Assembly: GCF_038003045.1 (NCBI RefSeq)
Contig: NZ_JBBOOK010000003.1
Span: 186,001 to 250,000, forward strand
DNA length: 64,000 nucleotides
Direction of reading: 5' to 3'
DNA from: Sporosarcina sp. FSL W7-1349
GTDB taxonomy: Bacteria > Bacillota > Bacilli > Bacillales_A > Planococcaceae
Under the pieces are notes generated by a model that was not told where the DNA came from, did not search any database, and worked only from the letters and a program-made list of their open reading frames with translations. The translations under genes were made by a program, and so were the position numbers. Below, one piece after another: positions 47,380 to 55,784 of the stretch. How positions within the stretch are numbered: the first letter of the stretch is position 1; each line of letters opens with the position of its first letter.

Positions 47380-47421
47380 AAAGAGCAGCTAAACCCAATG
47401 GGGAATAGCTGCTCTTTTTTA
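47380..47421 (+). terminator. Terminator of the suf operon
   Basis: AAGAGCAGCTA and TAGCTGCTCTT form an 11-bp stem, followed by T. Confidence 0.85.
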
Positions 47422-47438
47422 ATCGCTAACGTTAGGAA

Positions 47439-47667
47439 TTAATAAATGTCCCCGCGATTGTCTATCCCGATAACTTTAAGAACACTGTTTTGGTAATCCA
47501 TTTTGTAAACTATTCGAAAAGATCCCATGCGTAGACGGTACGTTTCATCTACGCCTTTCAGCTTTTTACTATTTCCGGTAGGCGGGGGAGGTCTTGTAAC
47601 CCTTTCAAAGCGGTGGACTCCCGCCGTTGTATAGCTTTCTCTTGTTTATTCAAAAAGAATATTTGGA
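47439..47667 (-). pseudogene. Frameshifted RelE/ParE-family toxin remnant
   Basis: On the minus strand one frame reads FLNKQEKAIQRRESTALKGL, like the first helices of RelE/ParE toxins. A second frame then reads TGNSKKLKGVDETYRLRMGS and on through FRIVYKMDYQNSVLKVIGID to a stop at 47439, like the toxin's beta-sheet core. The frame changes around 47590. No start codon or intact antitoxin was found beside it, so it is probably dead. Similarity is judged by motif only. Confidence 0.55.
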
Positions 47668-47763
47668 TTATCGTGTAGAAAACCAAAAATCATATTTCCT
47701 TGATACTCTACCCACGTCACCTTTTATACTTGTATTTAAGAAAAGATAAGAAAGGTGAAGAAA

Positions 47764-48117
47764 ATGAATACACCATCAAAAAAAGAAATACTTTCAGTAC
47801 AACTAATGCTTGGGGTCTCACTGCTTCTTGGTGTAATACCTCCCCTTATTATGTTTTTAATGACGAGGAAAAAAAATTTGTATTACTGTGAATCAAGTCG
47901 CAAGGCACTTAACTTCCATTTGACGATTTTTCCATTGTTTATTATCAGCGGTTTTCTTCTTTCATGGGGTAAGTTCGCTGTATTGGCAATAGAAACAGTA
48001 ATTATCATGTATGCTATTATTCGAATAGCTATTCAAAGACCATACAATTATCCAGCTATTCCCTACATTAAAAGTAAAGTAGAAAATATAGAAAAGAGGT
48101 ATTCGCATGTCAGGTAA
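47764..48117 (+). CDS. DUF4870-like small membrane protein
   Basis: 117 residues with two or three membrane helices (about 12-33, 50-65, 68-90) and the pattern CESSRKALNFHLTIF, like DUF4870 proteins. ATG 47764 has AAAGGTG upstream. It overlaps the MerR gene by 11 bp, so the two are coupled. Function unknown. Confidence 0.65.
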   Translation: MNTPSKKEILSVQLMLGVSLLLGVIPPLIMFLMTRKKNLYYCESSRKALNFHLTIFPLFIISGFLLSWGKFAVLAIETVIIMYAIIRIAIQRPYNYPAIPYIKSKVENIEKRYSHVR

Positions 48118-48841
48118 TATGTTGACGATTGGACAATTGGCTAAACGAACGGGAGTTACCATACGAACACTTAGGTACTACGATAAAATCGGCTTACTAA
48201 TACCTACTGATTACAAAGAGGGAGGACACCGACTTTATAGTCTTGAAGATCTCTCACGTATACAGCAAATCCAATCACTTAAGTTTATAGGACTTTCACT
48301 TAAAGAAATCGCAGATCTATTAGAATCGAACAATATTGAAGAACAGCAACTTAGTCATTCAATTGCATTCAAAAAAAAGGAACTTATGGCAGAACAAGAG
48401 AGAATACTCCGAACGATCGATCAATTAGACTATATGAAAACGATTATCTCAGGCTATGAAACAATTGATGTTAAATTATTTTGCTTCATTATTCACTCAA
48501 TCCTTTTTGAAGAAGAAAATTTTAATGAATATGGTCAGGTAGAAGGTTCTATTCACAATTTCAAAAGTGAAGAAAGGGCTAATTTAGATAAAGAATACTT
48601 TTCAATGTTTATGGAACTAAAAAAACTTGTGGCAAATGAAACAAATCCAGAATCTAATGAAGCAATGAAATATATCAAACAGTTGACAGCTCTTTATAAT
48701 CGAACGTTATCAAAGGTAGAAACATTTCAAATAAAATCTACTGATCAATTTGATCAACTTAATATACTCAACCCGATCACAGAAAAAGAAAGGAAATTTC
48801 TAAAAAATGTATTCGCTTATATGTCAAAGTTAAAAGATTGA
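48107..48841 (+). CDS. MerR-family transcriptional regulator
   Basis: 244 residues. The N-terminal MerR winged helix (TIGQLAKRTGVTIRTLRYYDKIGLL) is clear, followed by a coiled-coil dimer helix (about 75-115) and a C-terminal effector domain of about 125 residues without recognisable metal cysteines (one Cys only). It is AT-richer than its neighbours, suggesting acquisition. RBS AGAGG lies in the upstream gene. Confidence 0.85.
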   Translation: MSGNMLTIGQLAKRTGVTIRTLRYYDKIGLLIPTDYKEGGHRLYSLEDLSRIQQIQSLKFIGLSLKEIADLLESNNIEEQQLSHSIAFKKKELMAEQERILRTIDQLDYMKTIISGYETIDVKLFCFIIHSILFEEENFNEYGQVEGSIHNFKSEERANLDKEYFSMFMELKKLVANETNPESNEAMKYIKQLTALYNRTLSKVETFQIKSTDQFDQLNILNPITEKERKFLKNVFAYMSKLKD

Positions 48842-48915
48842 TATACTCTAACTGAAAAATAGTACCCAAATTATAAAAAAAGAATTTATTCCCATAACTT
48901 AGCATATAAGGATAA

Positions 48916-49099
48916 CTTCGATTCGATTTAAGAGATTTACAAAGACTTGAAGAAGTTAATGTTATTTATCAATACATAGCAGTATTTATAATGGTTTTTG
49001 CTTTTTTAGGCCATACGTGGCTGTACCAATCGGAATATTGATAGACCTCCTTTTATTTTCGTCGTTATAGTGGCGACTATGTGCGGTATTGGCTGGTGA
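48916..49099 (+). pseudogene. Possible remnant of a small membrane protein
   Basis: The 354-bp gap 48842-49195 has no intact gene. One frame reads VIYQYIAVFIMVFAFLGHTW and stops at 49039; a shifted frame continues RPPFIFVVIVATMCGIGW to 49099. Two hydrophobic segments in adjoining frames suggest a decayed membrane protein. Weak evidence. Confidence 0.25.
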
Positions 49100-49195
49100 G
49101 TTTAATTCTATTTTATGGCAATAAAAACAATGAATAAATTACTATTCTTGAGAGATAATAAAAATTATTAGTGATACATCATTGGAGGTAGGATA

Positions 49196-49333
49196 ATGAA
49201 GGCGAAATGTTTAGCTTTAACATTGGCGGCAGTATTAGTATTAAGCGCTTGTGGAGAAGAAAATGACGCGAATAATTTTAAAGTAGAGGATCCAATGTTT
49301 GAGGACGGCGGGGAGAATGATGTAGGTACTTGA
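49196..49333 (+). CDS. Very small lipoprotein (45 residues)
   Basis: ATG 49196 follows a perfect TTGGAGGT site 7 nt upstream. The product starts with MKAKCLALTLAAVLVLSACG, a complete lipoprotein signal with lipobox LSAC, and leaves only about 26 acidic residues (EENDANNFKVEDPMF and on) before TGA. A terminator follows 50 bp later. Either a genuine tiny surface lipoprotein or the start of a truncated gene. Function unknown. Confidence 0.6.
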   Translation: MKAKCLALTLAAVLVLSACGEENDANNFKVEDPMFEDGGENDVGT

Positions 49334-49383
49334 CATTAAAAAATTTCATGGCTAATATACGTTACAATCGAATAAATACTGCC

Positions 49384-49412
49384 CAGAACGTCCATACCGG
49401 GCGTTCTTTTTA
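49384..49412 (+). terminator. Terminator after the small lipoprotein gene
   Basis: AGAACGTC and GGCGTTCT pair (one G-T), followed by five T. Confidence 0.6.
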
Positions 49413-49621
49413 TTTGCCTGGAAAAAGAAAAGGTGAGTATTGAAATACATAAAACTGGCTGTTTTCTTAGGCTGCCCCGTTCTTTCACCCGTTTTCGATA
49501 AGGATTATTTATGCAATACCATTCACAACTACATACCACAATAGCCAGCAAATGGCACGACTGTTTTCGGGGCTTATGCTATGATAGAACTACTTGATTC
49601 ATAATAAAGGAGGGATTTCCC

Positions 49622-50485
49622 ATGATCCACGTTGGTTTGACAGGGTGGGGAGATCATCCTGATGTGTATGCTCCAACTTCCACTAAGAAGGATAAATTGA
49701 TCGATTATAGTGCGCATTTTCCGATTGTCGAGTTGGATTCTTCCTTTTATGCGATCCAGCCTGAACGCAATATCCGCAAATGGATTGCGGAGACACCGGA
49801 TTCTTTTCAATTCATCGTCAAGGCGTATCAGGGGATGACGGGACATCAGCGGGGGGAGATTCCGTATGAGTCGCCCGAGGAAATGTTCCGGCTGTTCCGT
49901 TTGTCGATAGAGCCATTGCGTGAGGCGGGAAAGCTTGCGATGGTTCTAGTGCAATATCCGCCTTGGTTTGATTGCAAGCGGGAGAATGTTGAGCAGATCC
50001 GAGAAATTCGGCGTCAGCTGGAAGGCTTTGATATCGCTATCGAATTCCGGCATCAATCGTGGTACTCGGACGGACTCCGTGATAAGACGCTTGATTTCCT
50101 AAAGAAACTCGATTTGATCCATACCGTTTGTGATGAACCGCAAGCCGGGGAAGGCAGTGTTCCGTTGATAGCGGTCGCTACGCGCGCGGATAAGGCTTTC
50201 ATCCGCCTCCATGGACGGAATGCAGCAGGCTGGCGGAATACGACCGGGGATAGTGTGGCATGGCGGAAGATCCGCTATTTATATGATTATACCGATCGCG
50301 AGTTGGCGGAAATCCAGCAGGCGGTAAAGAAATTGAAGGACGAGTGTGAAGAGGTTTTTGTTATCTTCAATAATAATTCCGGTGGTCATGCGGCAGAAAA
50401 TGCCAAGCGTTTTCAAAAGTTGGCCGGTTTGGACAGCCGCGCATTGGCACCGAAGCAACTTGACATATTCGAGGAGGAACCTTGA
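49622..50485 (+). CDS. yunF: DUF72-family protein
   Basis: 287 residues, TIM-barrel-like DUF72 family: GLTGWGD near the start, PIVELDSSFYAIQ, AIEFRHQSWY and YFNNNSGG-type motif (IFNNNSGGHAAENAK). Activity unknown. RBS AAGGAGGGA. Its stop overlaps the next start (TGATG); B. subtilis has yunF-yunE-yunD in the same order. Confidence 0.88.
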   Translation: MIHVGLTGWGDHPDVYAPTSTKKDKLIDYSAHFPIVELDSSFYAIQPERNIRKWIAETPDSFQFIVKAYQGMTGHQRGEIPYESPEEMFRLFRLSIEPLREAGKLAMVLVQYPPWFDCKRENVEQIREIRRQLEGFDIAIEFRHQSWYSDGLRDKTLDFLKKLDLIHTVCDEPQAGEGSVPLIAVATRADKAFIRLHGRNAAGWRNTTGDSVAWRKIRYLYDYTDRELAEIQQAVKKLKDECEEVFVIFNNNSGGHAAENAKRFQKLAGLDSRALAPKQLDIFEEEP

Positions 50486-51309
50486 TGGCGTTTTTATTAT
50501 TGGCATTGATTGGCGCCATCTCGGGCATCATGGGCTCACTTGTCGGCCTTGGCGGGGGGACGATCCTTGTTCCGCTTACTCTGTTCATCGGCATCGACAT
50601 GGGCTGGATCGAGGGCATCACCCCTCAAAGCGTGGTCGGCCTGTCGGTGATCATGATGATCTTCAATGGGTTGTCTTCGACGATTTCCCATATGAAAGGA
50701 GGGACCGTCGATTACCGGACCGGTTGGATTTTCTTTGCAGGATCCGTTCCCGGCACGGTCCTCGGCGCTCTTGTCAATAAAGGGCTGGACTTGCCTTCTT
50801 TTAATCTCTATTTCGGCATATTGTTGTTATTGCTGTCCACCCTATTACTGGCAAGGAAATACTTGAAGCCGATTCATTGGTTTGTCGAGCATGGGAAACC
50901 GATCACCTTCATGGATAAAGAAGGGGAATCTCATGTGTATGGCTATCCGGTTTGGTTCGCACTTTTGTTGTCATTAGGGATCGGCTTTATGTCCGGACTA
51001 TTCGGCATCGGCGGTGGAACGATGATTGTACCGGCGATGATTCTTCTATTTTTATTTCCGCCGCATGTGGCGGTCGGCACATCGATGTTCATCGTGTTCT
51101 TATCCGCCATCGCCAATTCCGTCTCGCATATTTCCTTGGGCCATGTCCCTTGGCTGTATACGCTGCCTGTCATACCCGGAGCGTATATCGGTGGGATGAT
51201 CGGGTCTATGTTGAATCAGAAGATGAATTCGGAAACGTTGGTCTTGGTGTTGCGGCTCATGCTGTTATTGTTCGGAGTCAGGTCGATCGTCGACGGAATA
51301 TGGGGATGA
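50485..51309 (+). CDS. yunE: TauE/SafE-family membrane permease
   Basis: 274 residues from ATG 50485 (GAGGAGGAAC upstream; TTG 50482 is less likely). About eight membrane segments in two repeats with the family's glycine motifs GLGGGTILVPL and GIGGGTMIVPAM. Members export or import sulfonates, sulfite or related anions; substrate unknown. Confidence 0.85.
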   Translation: MAFLLLALIGAISGIMGSLVGLGGGTILVPLTLFIGIDMGWIEGITPQSVVGLSVIMMIFNGLSSTISHMKGGTVDYRTGWIFFAGSVPGTVLGALVNKGLDLPSFNLYFGILLLLLSTLLLARKYLKPIHWFVEHGKPITFMDKEGESHVYGYPVWFALLLSLGIGFMSGLFGIGGGTMIVPAMILLFLFPPHVAVGTSMFIVFLSAIANSVSHISLGHVPWLYTLPVIPGAYIGGMIGSMLNQKMNSETLVLVLRLMLLLFGVRSIVDGIWG

Positions 51310-51312
51310 GAT

Positions 51313-52683
51313 ATGAAACAGAGAAAAGAGAGTATCCATTTTTATCATACGAATGACATCCATAGCCATTTTGAGAGCTGGCCGCAGATCAGCCGCTACC
51401 TTCGTACGCGTAAAGAAGAACACGCCGCCCGAGCGGAAGCCTGCTTCGTTGTCGATATCGGAGATCATGTCGATCGATCCCATCCGTTCACGGAAGGGAC
51501 GAATGGGTTGGGCAATGTCGCTTTGCTCAATGCCGCCGGATATGATGCGGTGACAATCGGCAATAACGAAGGCATCACGATGTCGAAAAAGGCGTTGAAC
51601 AGCCTGTACCAAGGGGCCCGCTTCGATGTCATCCTCGGCAATCTATTTGAACTCGACGGGTCCCAGCCGAAATGGTCGAAACCTTATCACATCTACACGA
51701 CCGGGGAGGGGACCCGGATTGGTATCATTGGGGCGACGGCTCCGTACCCTGTTTTCTACTCGAAACTCGGGTGGGAAATCGTTCCTGGCCGTGAGCAACT
51801 GAAAAAGATGGCGGAACAGCTGGAAGCCCAAACGGATATCATTGTCTGCCTGTCCCACTTAGGGGTCAATGAAGATCGGCTGCTCGCCTCGGAATGCAGC
51901 CTGATCGATGTCATTTTCGGAGCGCATACCCATCATTTATTCCCGAAGGGGGAATTTATCGGCAGCACGTTGTTGGCTGCTACCGGGAAGTTCGGCGAAT
52001 ATGTCGGAGAAGTGGTCATCGAGTGGGATGTTGGACGGAAGCAGATCGCCCTTAAGCAAGCGTCCGTGCACCGTGCAGACCGGATGGCCATTTCGGACTC
52101 GGATGTACAGGAAGTGAATGAGTTGATGGAGGACGGCAAGCGTGCGATGGAAGAGAAAGTGTTCCATAATCCGTACCCACTGAACCAGAACCTGTTCGCC
52201 CCGAGCCCGTTATCTTCCTTTTTCGGCCGCGCATTGATTGCTTATACAGATGCAGATTGCGCTATGTTCAATGCGGGAATCTTCCTAGGAAGCTTAGATG
52301 CGGGCTGGGTGACGAAAGAAGATCTGCATTCCCTTCTCCCGCACCCGATCAATCTATGTGTCATCACCTTGGAAGGCCACGAATTGATGGACATATACGA
52401 GCTCTCGTTAAACGAAGAATGGCCGCATATCGAAATCAAAGGGCTCGGCTTCCGGGGGGCCTTGATGGGTGCGATGATCCATGAGAGGTTGTATAAAAAC
52501 AAGGCGGGCAAATTGTTTGCGGGCAATCGGGAAGTCGTGCCTGATGGAATCTATAAGCTTGCGACGCTCGATATGTTCACATTCGGTTATTTTTTTCCAA
52601 CTCTCCAATTCGCGGAAAAAGAGTATTATATGCCTGAATTGATCCGGGATATTTTCGGATGGTATGGTACTGAATATTTTTAA
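51313..52683 (+). CDS. yunD: 5'-nucleotidase/UshA-like metallophosphoesterase
   Basis: 456 residues. Dinuclear metal motifs: HTNDIHSHF, DIGDHVDRS, GNNEG, LSHLGVNED and GAHTHH; a C-terminal 5'-nucleotidase domain follows from about 295. No signal peptide, unlike secreted UshA, so it acts in the cytoplasm. Third gene of the yunFED operon. Confidence 0.88.
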   Translation: MKQRKESIHFYHTNDIHSHFESWPQISRYLRTRKEEHAARAEACFVVDIGDHVDRSHPFTEGTNGLGNVALLNAAGYDAVTIGNNEGITMSKKALNSLYQGARFDVILGNLFELDGSQPKWSKPYHIYTTGEGTRIGIIGATAPYPVFYSKLGWEIVPGREQLKKMAEQLEAQTDIIVCLSHLGVNEDRLLASECSLIDVIFGAHTHHLFPKGEFIGSTLLAATGKFGEYVGEVVIEWDVGRKQIALKQASVHRADRMAISDSDVQEVNELMEDGKRAMEEKVFHNPYPLNQNLFAPSPLSSFFGRALIAYTDADCAMFNAGIFLGSLDAGWVTKEDLHSLLPHPINLCVITLEGHELMDIYELSLNEEWPHIEIKGLGFRGALMGAMIHERLYKNKAGKLFAGNREVVPDGIYKLATLDMFTFGYFFPTLQFAEKEYYMPELIRDIFGWYGTEYF

Positions 52684-52727
52684 GTTGAGGCTGTTTGAAA
52701 AGTTCATTTACCAGGACAAATATCATC

Positions 52728-52795
52728 AAAAAGCAAGGGCGGCGGGAGGCTCGGCGGTTGGTCCGCGGAAAGCGACCAGAGCCCTTGCTTTTTGC
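52728..52795 (+). terminator. Terminator of yunFED
   Basis: AAAAAGCAAGGGC and GCCCTTGCTTTTT form a perfect 13-bp stem closing a 40-nt GC-rich internal region. Confidence 0.75.
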
Positions 52796-52857
52796 ATATT
52801 TATCGGTAAAATCTGCTTTCTAGATATCCCCATGTTTTAGCCCTAAACGGATGTATG

Positions 52858-52904
52858 AACGACTCCTTTCCTGCATATGGTTACAGCAGGAGGAGTCGTT
52901 TTTG
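52858..52904 (+). promoter_or_regulatory. Terminator-like hairpin covering the yunB ribosome binding site
   Basis: AACGACTCCT (52858-52867) pairs with AGGAGTCGTT (52891-52900), with an inner CCTGC/GCAGG stem after a 2-nt bulge, and is followed by T to 52903. The SD AGGAGG (52888-52893) is wholly inside the 3' arm and the TTG start (52902) follows at once. The structure could block translation or end transcription. Confidence 0.6.
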
Positions 52905-53660
52905 AGATTTCATGAGGTCAGGCGCAGATCGAAGAAAAAGAAGTGGAAACTATTACCCCTTCTAATCCCTGTGTCTCTAATTGCAATCGCCTTGTTTTTT
53001 TATACGGTCAATAGCAGACTTACTCCAATTTATGTAGAATATGCCGAGGTGCAGACGACGAAGATTGCGGCACATGTCATCAGCAAAGCGATCAACTCAC
53101 GAACTGCCGCCGTCATGGACATCAATGAAATCATCGTCCCGACACCGGATGATCCCGATTTGGTAAAGTTCAATACCGAAATCATCAACATGGCAATGGC
53201 GGAAATCCATTCCTTGGTCGAGGCTCATTTGGAACAGGCGGAATCCGGAAACCTCGATATATTGCTGAAGGATGAGGATATTGAATACGACCCGCAAAAG
53301 ATGGAAAGTCACGGCGGCGTCGTTTTCTTCGTTCCAATCGGGCAGGCGACCAATATACCGTTGCTCGGGAATCTGGGTCCGAAAATCCCGATCCGCTTTC
53401 ACGTTATCGGAGATGTCAGCGCAACTGTCGAGACGGATATCAGGGAGTTCGGCATCAATAACGCTTATGTAGAAGTGAATATCGCGTTAAAAGTAAATGT
53501 ACAGATCATTGTCCCTTTGGCAACTCGGAAAAGTGTCATTGAACAACGTATCCCCGTGGCAATCGGTTTGATCCGAGGAAAACTCCCGCATATCTACAAT
53601 AGTGGAGATGGAAATGCACCCTCTATCGAAATCCCGGTCCCCTTACCTGATGCCCAATAA
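52902..53660 (+). CDS. yunB: Sporulation protein YunB
   Basis: 252 residues from TTG 52902 (AGGAGG 8 nt upstream), matching the length of B. subtilis YunB, whereas ATG 52851 has no SD and adds an unrelated 17-residue extension. A basic N-terminus, one membrane helix (LLPLLIPVSLIAIALFFYTV, about 17-36) and an extracytoplasmic domain are seen. In B. subtilis the gene is made in the mother cell during sporulation. Confidence 0.88.
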   Translation: MRFHEVRRRSKKKKWKLLPLLIPVSLIAIALFFYTVNSRLTPIYVEYAEVQTTKIAAHVISKAINSRTAAVMDINEIIVPTPDDPDLVKFNTEIINMAMAEIHSLVEAHLEQAESGNLDILLKDEDIEYDPQKMESHGGVVFFVPIGQATNIPLLGNLGPKIPIRFHVIGDVSATVETDIREFGINNAYVEVNIALKVNVQIIVPLATRKSVIEQRIPVAIGLIRGKLPHIYNSGDGNAPSIEIPVPLPDAQ

Positions 53661-53709
53661 AGCCTTGATAAATGGCGGGTTTCTTGGTAGGCTGTTATAG
53701 TAATGAAAA

Positions 53710-53985
53710 TATCGATAGGGTAGAGGCTGCATTGTTTAAGAGTAGCACATGCGAGAGTGACGTCAGAGACCATGTGTGAAAGGAAGCATTGCCGAAGTCA
53801 GTCGGGTATAGTCGAATTCCTGCTGGCTGGGTTTATTCCAAATAGGGATAATACTGTCAATCGTCGGTTCGGCGAGTGATGAGCTACAATCGTACGTTAG
53901 ATGAACTTATCCAACAAACGAAACGTAGATGAAGCCGGCTCCTGATGCACTCCTGACAGTGTTGAAGGCAGTCGGTTTTTTATTC
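53710..53985 (+). promoter_or_regulatory. Lysine (L-box) riboswitch with terminator
   Basis: L-box landmarks in order: GATAGGGTAGAGGCTGC, TTTAAGAGTAG, GTGTGAAAGGAAGCATTGCC, GCCGAAGTC, GCTGGCTGGGTTTATTCC, ATACTGTC and GATGAGCTAC (to about 53885). A terminator with arms CCGGCT and AGTCGG and six T ends at 53981. It precedes the NhaC-type transporter; lysine should switch it off. The 366-bp gap 53661-54026 holds nothing else. Confidence 0.9.
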
Positions 53986-54026
53986 CCCCGGAGCGCTTCG
54001 GCCTATCGAAACGGAGGAATACAAGA

Positions 54027-55601
54027 ATGACCGGAACATGGGTATCAATCTTACCACCAATAATCGCCATTCTCATGGTTTTGATAACGAAACGCGTACT
54101 GTTGTCACTCGGTGCGGGTATCGTCGCCGCAGCCCTTTTGGCAGCTTCATTCGCACCGGGAGAATCGGCAGCGAATGTGTGGAAAGCGATGACCGTATCA
54201 CTTTGGGATGACGGCGCACTCAATACGTACAATATTTATATCATGCTCTTTTTATTATTGCTCGGTGTAATCACTGCTTTGGTCAGCTTGTCCGGTGGAA
54301 GCCGCGCGTTTGCCAAATGGGCAGTTCAACGTATAAAAACGAAGCGTGGAGCTAAATTATTGACTGTCTTTCTTGGAATCGCCATTTTCGTTGATGATTA
54401 TTTCAATGCCTTGGCGGTTGGACAGATTGCACGTCCTATAACGGATGAACATAAAATTTCCCGGGCAAAATTAGCTTATTTCATCGACTCCACCTCAGCG
54501 CCGATTTGCGTCATCTCTCCTATTTCCAGTTGGGGGGCTTATCTGATCGGACAATTGGCTCTTTTGTTTGGCGGAGTGGCGGCGCTCAGCTATTCTCCAT
54601 TATCCGCATTCGTCATGATGGCACCGATGAACTTCTATGTTGTAGCTACCTTGGCGATGGTTTTCTTCCTTGCCTGGACCAATATTGATCTCTTCGAAAT
54701 GAAGAGGCACGAAGATCGGGCCATTACTACAGGCGAATTATATGATCCGGAAAAGGAAATTCCCGGACAACTGAAAGAAGAGTTTCCGGTGCACTCATTC
54801 GGCCGTGTCCGTGATTTGGTCGTCCCGATTCTTACACTCGTCGGAATAACTCTTGGCATGATGGTCTGGACGGGATATAACATCGGTGGCTCTATGAGTA
54901 TCTGGTCCATCTTTGAAAATACGGATGTTCCGTTCTCATTGTTGATAGGAGGACTTTCCGGAACAGTGATTGCGGTTCTGCTATATGTATTGCAAATGAA
55001 AGTGAACACGACCGCTTCGTATTCATTGGTCGGCCGTGCTTTCCTATCAGGTATCAAAGCGATGATGCCTGCGGTGTTGATCTTAATTTTTGCATGGGGC
55101 CTTACTTTCTTGATCGATCAATTGGAAACAAGAGTTTTCCTATCTGAAGTGATCTCCAAAGCGAATTTGCCGATTGCTTTCTTGCCAGCCATCATGTTTG
55201 TCTTGGCGGGACTAATGGCGTTTTCCACAGGGACATCATGGGGGTCATTTGGTATCCTGATTCCGATAGCTGGAACAATTATGATTGATATGGCACCGGA
55301 AATGCTATTACCCGCTTTGTCCGCAGTCCTTGCAGGAGCAGTATTCGGGGATCACTGTTCACCCATTTCCGATACGACAATCTTATCATCCACGGGGGCA
55401 GGCTGTAACCATATCGATCACGTGGCGACCCAATTGCCTTACGCATTAATCTGCGCAAGCATCGCAACATTGGGCTATGTTGTTCTTGGGTTTACAGATT
55501 CTGTTTGGATCGGCTTGGCGTCCGTTCTAGTCATGCTAGTGTTACTGTTTACTTTCTGGCTTACACGAAATAAAAAAGCTATAGTTCAATCTGTAGGATG
55601 A
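54027..55601 (+). CDS. NhaC-family transporter, probable lysine transporter
   Basis: 524 residues with about 12 membrane segments; NhaC-type motifs include FVDDYFNALAVGQIARPITD, SSWGAYLIGQ and AGAVFGDHCSPISDTTILSS. By family it is a Na+/H+-coupled antiporter, but the L-box leader argues that it moves lysine or a related amino acid. RBS GGAGG, 10 nt before ATG. Ends at a terminator. Confidence 0.87.
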   Translation: MTGTWVSILPPIIAILMVLITKRVLLSLGAGIVAAALLAASFAPGESAANVWKAMTVSLWDDGALNTYNIYIMLFLLLLGVITALVSLSGGSRAFAKWAVQRIKTKRGAKLLTVFLGIAIFVDDYFNALAVGQIARPITDEHKISRAKLAYFIDSTSAPICVISPISSWGAYLIGQLALLFGGVAALSYSPLSAFVMMAPMNFYVVATLAMVFFLAWTNIDLFEMKRHEDRAITTGELYDPEKEIPGQLKEEFPVHSFGRVRDLVVPILTLVGITLGMMVWTGYNIGGSMSIWSIFENTDVPFSLLIGGLSGTVIAVLLYVLQMKVNTTASYSLVGRAFLSGIKAMMPAVLILIFAWGLTFLIDQLETRVFLSEVISKANLPIAFLPAIMFVLAGLMAFSTGTSWGSFGILIPIAGTIMIDMAPEMLLPALSAVLAGAVFGDHCSPISDTTILSSTGAGCNHIDHVATQLPYALICASIATLGYVVLGFTDSVWIGLASVLVMLVLLFTFWLTRNKKAIVQSVG

Positions 55602-55611
55602 TCGTAAAGAG

Positions 55612-55650
55612 AAGAAGCGACGAAGTTTTCTTTATCGCTTCTTTCTTTAT
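55612..55650 (+). terminator. Terminator of the NhaC-family gene
   Basis: AAGAAGCGA and TCGCTTCTT form a perfect 9-bp stem with a T-rich tail. Confidence 0.75.
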
Positions 55651-55678
55651 AAGAACTATTTTCAGAAAAGTGATTGTT

Positions 55679-55708
55679 TTGACAATAGTTTATTAAATGA
55701 TTTATACT
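55679..55708 (+). promoter_or_regulatory. Sigma-A promoter of the sodium symporter gene
   Basis: TTGACA, an 18-bp spacer and TATACT, 77 bp upstream of the start. Confidence 0.65.
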
Positions 55709-55784
55709 ATTATTAAGTTTTACTAGTGTGAAGGTGTTAAGCTTCGTAACTTTTCAACCATTACAAAGAGAAGGGGGAAGAAGC

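Noticed and set aside
52851..52901. ATG 52851 as the yunB start
   Set aside because: No SD precedes it, and it would add 17 residues encoded by the hairpin. TTG 52902 has a perfect SD and gives the normal protein length.
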